A stretch of 64,000 nt of DNA from Leuctra nigra (taxonomy: Eukaryota; Arthropoda; Insecta; Plecoptera; Leuctridae): positions 2,508,316 through 2,572,315 of the forward strand of contig OW203768.1 in NCBI GenBank assembly GCA_934045905.1, in the 5' to 3' direction. Each line of letters begins with the position of its first letter. Position 1 is the first letter of the stretch. The position numbers and the translations under genes were made by a program. The notes beneath the pieces were generated by a model. It was not told the DNA's origin, did not search any database, and was given only the letters and a program-made list of their open reading frames with translations. This document shows, piece after piece, positions 11,001-19,604 of this stretch.

Positions 11001-12704
11001 CTGGACCCTCACCTAATATCTTACCGCCCCCCCCCCCCCCCCCCCCCCCGCCCCTCCCACACACGTGTTATTCTTATGTTACCATACCGCCACTATTTAA
11101 TTCCCACTTCGAGCACTGGATCTACATTCTCTTTTCAATGTGGTGATGGGGATGTGATGTATTCCAGCCCGAGGAAGGAGCGCTGAAGATCATCGTGTCT
11201 CGTTCCCACGCCGGCGAGGCAATCAACGTCAGCAAGCAGCTGATCGGACCCGCTGTCGAGGTGATACAAGCGGGAGGTGCGGGATATAAAGCGCTGGAAG
11301 TAGCCGCCGGGAATGTGTCTGCTTATGTACACATCACCGCTATCAAGGTAGGTCGTCAATCCATGTGAATAACTCTTTTGACCAAATCTGTGTAGAATAT
11401 CCTGGAAGATGTGAGTTTTTGCAAAATACGAGTCTATATTCCAATACTCTTCAGTGTCGGTGATGGCGAGGCTAAAAAATTATCCGCAAAATGAATTAAC
11501 AGTTCCGGCTTAGCCATGTCACCTTTCACCTCCCCAATGGACAGCTACCTTGACGCGGTGGTGGGGCTTAAGGGGCCGCCTCACATTACGAGTTGGTCCC
11601 AACTAAGTGCAGTCCAGGGTCAACTGTCCTCCTTAAATTCGCGGGCCCCTTCGGCCAGCCTCCCCCCTCGAGATGGTGATCCCCCTAAAAATCAAGTCCC
11701 ACCGGCCCAAAGCCTCCCACCCCCCCTGGTCAGTCCCCATTCTGAACTGGCTTCCCACCCGACTCCCCCGGATCGGGCCCGTTAGGTCGACCCCTCCCCA
11801 TGTCCTCCACTTATCATCTACAAAGTTAAAAGTTAAAATTAATGTGCGCAATATAACCTCAACGTTGACACGCCATTAAACCATAATAATCTTTCAAACT
11901 AATCTATTGAACCAGTTTAATTAACATTTTTATACCTACCTATATTCAAGTAAAATAATTTTGCTAACAACCTGCATATCAAGTCAATCTGACTGATGTT
12001 TCTTTTATGGTTTCCCTCAGTCGAGACTCAAGAGGCAAATTTAGAGTGACTTAAAGCACGCAACAATATAAAAGAGTTTTCCTTGTGCACTCACACTAAT
12101 AGGGTTGTTTGTTTACACTGCCAAAACCTGCCACACCTACCTCTTTTGGTAACTTGTGGCCAGACGCTCGTGGCTGGTTTGTGTAGCCAAAACCTCCCAC
12201 TTTCTACACATGGTTCTGATGATGTGTAGGCTGAGGCAAGTTGTGGTAATTATAAAATGCAGGCCTTTTAGACTACGACAGTGAATAATACAGACTAGGA
12301 ATTTTGTTTGTATGTATGATTAAATATGTGTTTGCTGTAATAGGTATTGCTTACTTTTTCATTGATCTTACTGGTCAACCATAAATGCGTTCGTTTTTTG
12401 CTCATATTTTTTAGTGTTTGTGGTAACTCCTCCCACTTTTGACAGACTACCAAAAGCTGCCTTTTGGCAGGTTGTGACCACGTAAACGAACAGACCTAAC
12501 GTATTTCTCTCGCTCTCTCAGAAGTGGGACATCTGCGCTGGCAACGCGATCCTGAAGGCTCTGGGAGGCGACATGACGACGCTCGCCAACGAGCAGATCG
12601 ACTACTCGACGGGCGACAATCCGGTCAACACCAACGGCGTCCTGGGCACTCTCTACAAGCACTCGTACTACATCGAGAAGCTGAGCAAGTACAAGCCGGC
12701 ATAA
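8059..12704 (+). CDS. BPNT2: Golgi-resident PAP phosphatase (inositol monophosphatase-like 3), five exons
   Basis: Exons: 8059-8421, 8517-8682, 9263-9411, 11168-11347 and 12522-12704 (stop). All junctions have GT-AG borders and keep frame, giving 346 aa (vertebrate BPNT2 is about 360). Residues about 11-28 form an N-terminal signal anchor ([11 protein letters not shown]), typical of this type II Golgi enzyme. Metal-site motifs of the lithium-sensitive phosphatase family are intact: SEE at 124-126, [13 protein letters not shown] at 165-177 (spanning the exon 2/3 junction), GGAGYK, and [10 protein letters not shown] at 288-297. In animals it hydrolyses 3'-phosphoadenosine 5'-phosphate in the Golgi lumen after sulfation reactions. 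Introns 2 and 3 carry TE insertions (8886-9219; 9521-11118), and intron 4 carries a further repeat. A possible AATAAA signal is at 13110-13115. Identification is firm; the chosen start is the only ATG before the anchor. Confidence 0.93.
8886..9219. mobile_element. hAT-like MITE, second copy of the CAGGCGCGTAGG family, in BPNT2 intron 2
   Basis: The ends CAGGCTCGTAGGAACT and TTCCTACGCGCCTG are flanked by an exact 8-bp duplication AAGAGAAG (8878-8885 and 9220-9227). The element is 334 bp, non-coding, and ends 43 bp before exon 3. It carries the GC-rich module GGGGGTCTGGGGGG plus CCCGGGCCCACAGCCCCGG. It belongs to the same family as the larger element at 654-2246. Confidence 0.87.
9756..10026. 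mobile_element. TA-flanked MITE (CCCTGTTCACACTGAG ends)
   Basis: Terminal inverted repeats CCCTGTTCACACTGAG and CTCAGTGTGAACAGGG are flanked by TA (9754-9755 and 10027-10028). The inverted repeats continue inward through the palindromic ATCATGATC. The 271-bp element is non-coding. TA flanks and CCC ends suggest Tc1/mariner-type mobilisation. Confidence 0.8.
10089..10968. mobile_element. hAT-like element nested in another hAT-like element
   Basis: The ends TAGAGCCAGTTTTAAATGGT and ACCATTTAAAACTGGCTCTA are perfect inverted repeats flanked by an exact 8-bp duplication CTAATGAC (10081-10088 and 10969-10976). The 880-bp interior has no transposase. Stretches mentioning TTCGCGAAA-like words recur near both ends. 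Confidence 0.88.
11500..11830. other. GC-rich stretch in BPNT2 intron 4, probable TE relic
   Basis: A 300-bp GC-rich block (about 11505-11800) interrupts the AT-rich intron. Open frames exist on both strands but are proline- and serine-rich with no recognisable domain. A related phrase (CCCATTCCGAACTGGC) recurs at about 20733 in DRC11 intron 2, so this is probably a fragment of a dispersed repeat, perhaps a LINE leader. That assignment is inference. Confidence 0.3.
12100..12500. mobile_element. Candidate TIR element in BPNT2 intron 4
   Basis: The left end TAGGGTTGTTTGTTTACACT and the right end (reverse complement reading TAGGTCTGTTCGTTTACGTG) are similar inverted repeats. Inside the ends, further inverted repeats read CCAAAACCTGCCAC on the left and GCAGGTTGTGACCACG on the right. 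No matching target-site duplication was found, so the borders are approximate. The element ends about 20 bp from the exon 5 splice acceptor. Confidence 0.5.
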
Positions 12705-13190
12705 TCCTGCCGGACCGCGCACGACTTAAGTTACTACGTACCTATACCGAATGATATGAATAGCTCACGTCAGCTCCTCGACAGATAGGAATTGATTCGG
12801 TGTACATATTTATAGCGTGAGGCTATGACATAGCATGACTGGGTATTCGACTTGGTAATTTATAGATGTGGGAAACTTAGTCATGATATTCCAAGTTGTG
12901 TTGTATAGCTTTTAACATTAATATATAATATCTTGGATAAAAGTTACATGTATATACTATTTACTTACATACCGCCTTTGTACTCAAATTATTTGTAGGA
13001 AACATACAATAGCGGAGAGTCTGGACGGCAGGTACCTCACGACAGGTTGAATTCTAAGTGTTGGGTACAACGTGGCCACAACAATTGTGTAACGTTTTGT
13101 ACCAACGTTAATAAACAAAACACCATCGAATTTTGAGGGCACTTTGGCTTGACCCATACACTTTTAATTCGATCTGAATGGAGGTAGGTA
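12705..13190 (+). other. BPNT2 3' untranslated region and flank
   Basis: This is AT-rich sequence after the BPNT2 stop codon. AATAAA at 13110-13115 is the most plausible poly(A) signal, giving a 3' UTR of roughly 420 nt. No other coding potential is seen. Confidence 0.45.
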
Positions 13191-13344
13191 CAGTCATGGA
13201 AATATATCCGGTAAATGCTCCTTCACCCCCCCCACCACATTCAAACAACTTTCCCCGTGTTACGGGTCGAGGGGGAGGAGCCTAAACTAATGTAAATGCA
13301 TAGAAAGGGAGAAGGTGCATTTACCGAATATATTTCCATGATTG
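13191..13344. mobile_element. TA-flanked MITE (CAGTCATGGAAATATAT ends)
   Basis: CAGTCATGGAAATATATCCG and its near-perfect inverted copy CGAATATATTTCCATGATTG are flanked by TA (13189-13190 and 13345-13346). The 154-bp element is largely palindromic, with a pyrimidine/purine-biased centre. The CAGT start and TA target fit a Tc1/mariner MITE. Confidence 0.72.
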
Positions 13345-14201
13345 TACATGTCGTCTTCTTTTACTGGACTCTCCCCTACAACAATAGGTGTATTTTGTAT
13401 AACAACAATATTATTTGTTTACTAATAGTAGGTACCTATAATTAAGAGCAAATTTTGTGTAGGTTTTTATTTAAAATTAGCTTTTTTTACATGGTCTGGT
13501 TGGTATTGATCAGGGGTGCTCACATTCTTCTGTAGTACTCTTCCTCCTTTAATATTTTTATTTGTTTGCGATGGACAATGTCACTTACAAATGACAATTA
13601 CGGTGAAAATATAACATGGTTGCTCTGACGAAGACAATAGTGGGCCTAAGGGGGTTCAAGGCACTGGAGAATTGTTAATTTTAGTAATGAATTTAGTGCA
13701 GTTCATTGCAATTTTACACTTATGAAGAAAATGTTTAATTCCATTCCAGTAGGTAGTAGTAAGCTTAAAACTATCATTTAGTTTTTATTCCGGAACTGAA
13801 ATTATTTTGTAGAACTGCTCTATGTCGTCCAATCTGTAATCCGTCACTCTACTAGATAATACATATTTTGATAAGCTATGTACTATGTTATATTCATGAT
13901 GATTTAAATAATAATACCTAATCTTTCTCCCGGTTCCAAGAATTGGGTCGGGGGCGGCGAGGGCTACCATTTGCTAGGGCCTCGGACTCCTGAGCTAGCT
14001 GGCCAATCTGGGCTCTTCCTGATGATTTAGTAGGTGAATTGTGAAGTTAATTAAGGAGGTTAGAGCGTAACCGCATCTTCGATAGGATTAGCTGTAACTT
14101 TGCATTCTTAGAGACAATTTCATGCTACGCCAGAATATCGCAAGAAAAACTAACATCGTGAAATAGTTTTGAGATGTACCCAGGTACAGTCGTTAAGTCT
14201 A

Positions 14202-15027
14202 CTAGGAAAACGCTCAGTGTAACGCGTTGATGAGCGAGCACGGGTACGTGCAAATTCTCGAACCGGAAATGCGTACATAAAGCAAAGAAAACATACACAT
14301 CCATATTTAATTGAAATATGATCACTCAATCAATAAAAAAGTATATTATGCTTTTCATCGAAACTTGAAAATAGCATCTAAGCACCCTGGTAAATATAGC
14401 AAATCAGATTCAATTCAAGTGGCACTGGAAAACATTACTTTCGATACTTCATTACTGACAGATATAAAAAATTTCAATAAGTTCATACGTTCTTAACTGA
14501 TTGGGATGAAATTTTGTAAAATAAGAGACAATGTTGGTCTTAATGATCATGCAAAATATGAGTTTGATCAGAATTATCGAAGACCGTTTTCATTTTCAGC
14601 CTATCAGGAGACATTTATTTAAATTTTAAACAATTAATGAATTTCAAATATAATTAGGGCCTGCAAACATATAAGGTTGGGTTTACATGTGTGCAAAATT
14701 TCAGCTCGATCGAAGAAAAACTCTGACCTGTATAGCCAAAATATGAATTTGATCAGAATTATGGAAGACCGTTTTATTTTTTCAGCCTATCAGGAGATAT
14801 TTATTTAAATTTTAACCAATGAATGGATTTAAAAAAAAATTGGGTCTGCAAACAGAGAAGGTTGGTTTTACATGTGTGCAAAATTTCAGATCGATAGGTG
14901 AAACGGTGCGACCTGTGTATCGGCTATTAACAGACAAAAACAAAAAAAAATACAAAAAAAAAACCAAAAAAACAGAGGTCCGTGCCAAAAGAGCCAAAAG
15001 GAGACGCTCGCTTCGCTCGCTCAAAAA
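14202..15027 (-). mobile_element. Helitron-like element, copy 2
   Basis: Read on the minus strand, it starts TTTTTGAGCGAGCG after an A and ends in the CGCTCA/TGAGCG-type hairpin plus CTAG before a T, exactly as in copy 1. The conserved word GCACGGACCTCTG follows the 5' end. The interior includes the GATCGA-containing tandem units. No protein is encoded; the long open frame across the 5' end is A/T-run driven. Confidence 0.7.
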
Positions 15028-15943
15028 TGAAGATCTATTTTATTGTATTGATAGATTTGAACCAAAAGAATTATTTTCTAGTAGACAGATGGACATTATT
15101 AACAGGAAAAAAATTAAAACACCAACAAGAGCTATTTTAAGTTGAGATGTTGGAAACATACATAAAGATTGCTATTCTCTATAAAAATTATTTTGGGGAT
15201 GGGCATTCATCTCCCCACCACTAATAATAATAGCGTTTGTTACAAATCTGTAAATAGATTAAAAACTCAAGTATGCAGTAGAAAGTTGGACAAAAATATC
15301 TTTCTTTACCGGCTATTTTTAATTTTTTAGCATCGCTTGTCTTACCTATTGAATATTATTGCGTCACATGAGGGCTAATCGTAACTACCGCTATATAATC
15401 TATCTGGTGGTTCCATCACGTGGGTCGTGGGGAGGGGGGGGGGGGGAGGGGTTCCCACCCCATATACAAATATATATAATATTTCCCCTATAAAATGAAA
15501 ATTCTTGAAATATATAACTTCTAACAGGGTTTTGTCAATATTTGTGATTGATGTGAAACGATCAGTCGATCTGAGCACCTCTGATTAAAGGTCTGCATTG
15601 AAATATGCAGCAGTAGAGATATACGCTTCATACACTGAAATGTTGATATTATTATCATACAGTAATTGAAACATTGGATTATTGCATGTCAATTCAAGAA
15701 GTTTTTAATCCCATCATTTACTGTTGTTCAGAACACATATTTTTACGACTCAAGGTAAAGCCCTGGAAATGAATATTTTACAGACAGTTAAAAACTGATT
15801 AATAATTCGATCAATATTGTAGCAGCGCTGCATGAAGATTCTACTTTAGTGAGGGAATTTTAATCATGAATGGTAGTACTTAAAGAAGATTGTTAAATAA
15901 GATTCAAATTTGAAATGTTTAAATGTGCTTATAGTAGGGGAGC
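15028..15943. other. AT-rich intergenic stretch
   Basis: No gene or defined element was recognised. A G tract lies at about 15433-15446. Confidence 0.35.
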
Positions 15944-16648
15944 AAATGTAATTCCGCTCGATTGGAGTGCCGAAATTGATTTTTTCATAATTATCGATTG
16001 TTTACATCATTCTTAATATTACCTGACGTGCCTTCAATTTTTTTGGTGGCCATCTTGGAAAATATGGCGGAAAACGAACGAAAAACGTAAATTTTAAAAA
16101 TTATTTAATTGATGGTAGAGGAAATATTGAAAAATTATGAAATAATTCACTAAAACTAACTCAAATATAGTGACTTGAAAAAAAAAATACGCCGTAAACA
16201 AAAAAATTTAAAAAAAATAAAAAAAATTTAAGTTTTTTTCTAAAAAAACATAATTTTTTTTAAAACGCATATTGTTCAAAATGAAATTGTCTACAAATTT
16301 TAATTCTACATATTTTAGTCTAAGTCTACGCGTTTCATAATAAATTGAGAGCAAAAAAACACAGAAACGTGATTGGTCAATTCCAACAATGAAAAAATAA
16401 AATTCGTTCACGGTGTATTTTTTTTTCAAGTCCCCATATTTGAGTTAGTTTTAGTGAATTATTTCATAATTTTTCAACCTTCACTCTACCAACAATTAAA
16501 TAATTTGTAAAATGAACGTTTTCCGCCATATTTTCCAAGATGGCCACCCAAAAAATTGAAGGCACGTCAGGTAATATTAAGAATTATGTAAACAATCGAT
16601 AATTATGAAAAAATCAATTTCGGCACTCCAATCGAGCGGAAAGCATTT
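15944..16648. repeat. Long foldback element of about 700 bp
   Basis: TTCCGCTCGATTGGAGTGCC at the left is mirrored at the right end (GGCACTCCAATCGAGCGGAA), and the inverted match continues inward for more than 200 bp on each side through GGCCATCTTGGAAAATATGG and AACTAACTCAAATAT. Only the A/T-homopolymer centre is unpaired. No coding potential is seen and no target duplication could be confirmed. It would form a very long hairpin. Confidence 0.75.
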
Positions 16649-18401
16649 TTTCTACACTTGAACCTGCACTATTAGGTGAGATATAGGGCAGTTGCATTTA
16701 TTGGTACGGCATTTGGAGTACGACGATGTTGATTTTAAATTATATTATTGATGATCATACTCATGCTCAAGAGAGTTTGTCTAAGATTGGGGAGATTTTT
16801 GGTTGGGGTTTTTTCACGATGACACTAAAATTTGTGTAACAAACTATTATCTACTACAATAACATAACAGACAGTAGATAGTTTGTATGTAGTATTATTG
16901 AAAAATTACACATCAACGGTTAAAAAGGAAATTTAAAATTACTGAAAATTAAGAACTGCGCTTTGTCACAGTCTAAAGAGAATTTGCATAATTTAGTTGT
17001 GCATTATTATTATTTAGCCATATCAGCATTCTTTATAAAATATTGTAGTGGGTTCTGTTATTATTTTATCTGACACTTTGATCTGAAACCCGTGAGAAGG
17101 GAAACAAATCCACACAAAGAGGCTCCATTACTTAAATTTATCAATGTGTTTTTAGTTACCGTAAGTTGTTAACATTAGAAACGGACTTCAAGTGGATGTG
17201 TGATAATTTAAAAGTTGTATCACTTACTTTTCCCCAGAAATGGAGCCTCATGTAGATTTAAGATTATAATCCCCTTCCATCTCGTTACAGAATAAATGTT
17301 CAGTTAAAATTTAAAAGTTATTATTTCAACATACTAAATCAAAAGAAAATAATTATTCATAACACCAAACCAACCTTTTGCATGTTCAAAATTAGTAGAT
17401 TTTTTATATAATCTGCTACATGGCATAGTATATAACAACATTATGTAGGTACCTACCTAATTATGTATATCAGTGCTTTTTATAAAAGCAAACTTTCTTG
17501 CAGGAAAATAAGGATAGTATGGGTGAGGTAACATTAATTATAAATCCTCTTTCAGCTAAGGTAGGGACGCTACTGGTGAATATGTTAAATCATTCCATCA
17601 GAAATCAAGTTATGACAAATAATAGGAATCCAGCATAAATTTTCACCAAGCCTTCCCTTTCTTAGGTAAAGTGGAGATCAATGATGTAAAGTTAGTTGTT
17701 TTTTAATATGTTATTCTCATCTTCAGTTACATTAACAAGAGTTGAGACGGTCGTATTGTTGAGCTTGTTAGCATGTATCACATTCACACATTTCTTGATT
17801 GTATGTAAAATATAGGCATCGTTTTGTGAATGTTCTAACCATGTTTTTAATGTTGGTGAAAATAGTTGCTACGATAATATTTGTTTAGGTGTTGGAGAAG
17901 CGAGATGTTTTCAAACATGTGTCAAAGAGAAATAAATTCTAAATCTGTACAAAATTACTGCATTTAAATTATTTAAATATTAGGTATCTACTACTACAAT
18001 AGTATCTATGGTGGTCAATTAAGAATAATTATAAAGTAGGTATTAAAATAATTATTAGCTATCTTAAAAAGAGGAATGACTAAACAATATCTCTGTAGGT
18101 TACATGTAATTTTATCTTTGGCTACACAGTTCATTCAGGAAGAGAATGTATTGCTTAGGTCAGCGACCACTCTAATAATAGAAAGTTAAAACACTTGATA
18201 GATTTTGGCACCGTGTAATGAGTATTTGGCTATTAGATCAGCTATTTCTAGATCGAAAGGATATAAAATTAGGTATATTGCAAACATTTATATAAATTAG
18301 CTGTCCTTTCTTTAAAACATTCATTATAAAATATTAATTTCCAATACACTAACTTTAGGACTTTGATTTGATGCTCTAGAATTGCAGTTTCTGTTCACTG
18401 T
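16649..18401. other. AT-rich intergenic region, including probable 3' UTR of the DLGAP5-like gene
   Basis: No coding exon or sharply bounded repeat is seen. The right part must contain the 3' untranslated region of the minus-strand gene ending at 18402. I could not pick a convincing minus-strand poly(A) signal close to the stop. Confidence 0.35.
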
Positions 18402-19102
18402 CTAAAGAGCTGTATTTGGTTTCATGTCGTCAACAACGGGTATGTTTTCTTGCAAGGTGTCGCTATCGGATGGTGTCCGACGATTCATCACCGGCGAATC
18501 GATGTTTCTCATCTGCTGAACTCTTGACTTGGCTTCGGAAAGTCGTCGTCGAGCTTCCGACGTGTAGTTAGTCCTCGGTGTTGACCATTTCGGCGTGCCG
18601 TTGGATATCGAACCCAGAGGGAGTCTAGGCTTAGGCGGTGGCGTTTGACAGACGTTTTGAATGGGAAGTTCTTCCCAGTTGTTTTGTTTAATAGCTCGCA
18701 GATCACTGAACTTCTTAATTGTATCGTCAATTTGAAGATAAACCAAGTCCCAAAATCCTTCGAGGTCAGATAGGGTCATTTTTCTGCCACAATCTTCAGT
18801 TCCTGATTCATAGGTTGCCAACAGGCCAGCAAACTGCTGCAATTTATCATTCACCAATAGATTGGATAAACCTGAAATAGGGAAATGTGTCTTAGCTAAT
18901 ACCTACCGTAATTGTCGCATGGTCATGTAAATACAAAACAGCCCTCATGAGCTAGGTACGTACCAATATGGGCGCGAATTCTTCCAGCAACATCCTCGGG
19001 AATTTCCAGCTCGGATTCTAACGTATCTTTCCAATACTGACTTAATTTTAGAATCCTCTCCGTTTCTGATGACAGCAGGCGACGTAATCGTGCAGTACTC
19101 AT
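18402..19102 (-). CDS. DLGAP5: DLGAP5/HURP-like protein, GKAP domain, two exons
   Basis: Minus-strand exons are 19102-18964 and 18871-18402 (stop). The 92-bp intron has GT-AG borders and phase 1, giving 202 aa. The GKAP/DLGAP signature is clear: SETERILKL and the spaced W near residues 12-24, IPEDVAGRIRAHIG at 34-47, LLVNDKLQQFAGL across the junction, then FWDLVYLQIDD near 86-96, KKFSDL and NNWEEL. The pattern is closer to DLGAP5/HURP (Drosophila mars), a spindle microtubule protein downstream of Ran, than to the synaptic DLGAP1-4. A Pro-rich then Arg/Ser-rich tail follows (RRRLSEAKSRVQQM). The usual long basic N-terminal part is missing. Either the gene is short, or upstream exons exist beyond 19117 (a possible acceptor, CATACAG, precedes the ATG). 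The start is therefore uncertain. Confidence 0.75.
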
Positions 19103-19604
19103 GACAATTTTAGTGGTCTGTATGTTCACAAAAATTGGAATTTCAATATTGCTTGCCGAAATTCAGCTGCACACTGCTTTTAAACTTGACGTTTACCGGT
19201 GAATTGATTGTCGTCAGCTGTTTTGTGACCTTGAATTACAGGCTGCCAGGCAAGTTGGCGCTTATTCTTTGGGGGATTTACATTTCAGGTGTTGGTACTT
19301 CCCTCATCATTTGAATGGTGGCGGTTTCCATACCAATAAAACTTGATGGAATGTTTTGTCAATAATTATTTTTGTACCAATTCAGAAAAACAACCTGCAC
19401 AATTCTACTGTGCATCGCTATAAATGTCGCATTTTACTATTTTGATTTGCAAGGGTACATTCTACAAATTACATCTTTAAAACAAAATTGAACTTGCATT
19501 TAAATTGTATTTTCGTAAATTTATGCATTTGCAAAATTTATCTTTTTCTTGCTTTTACGAAAATTCAATTTCGTAAAATAAAAGATTTATTTTGAGCATA
19601 AACA
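19103..19604. promoter_or_regulatory. Shared divergent intergenic region between DLGAP5-like and DRC11 genes
   Basis: The two start codons are 502 bp apart and diverge. The stretch has no coding potential. About 19185-19300 is less AT-rich and is the likelier site of a bidirectional core promoter. The DRC11 ATG at 19605 is preceded by AACA, a good insect initiation context. Confidence 0.4.

Larger units (their letters stand above)
9521..11118. mobile_element. hAT-like element in BPNT2 intron 3, carrying two further insertions
   Basis: The ends CAGTGCTCGAAGTGGG and CCCACTTCGAGCACTG are flanked by an exact 8-bp duplication GATCTACA (9513-9520 and 11119-11126). It ends 49 bp before exon 4. Inside are a TA-flanked MITE (9756-10026) and another hAT-like element (10089-10968). 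Without them the host element is about 440 bp and non-coding, with a long C tract near its right end. Confidence 0.88.

Noticed and set aside
12100..12500. Exact 8-bp target duplication for the intron 4 TIR element
   Set aside because: The flanking octamers do not match, so only the inverted ends are claimed.
14819..15145. 108-codon lysine-rich open frame
   Set aside because: It runs through the A-run and 5' end of a Helitron-like copy. The lysines come from an A homopolymer and equivalent copies do not preserve the frame.
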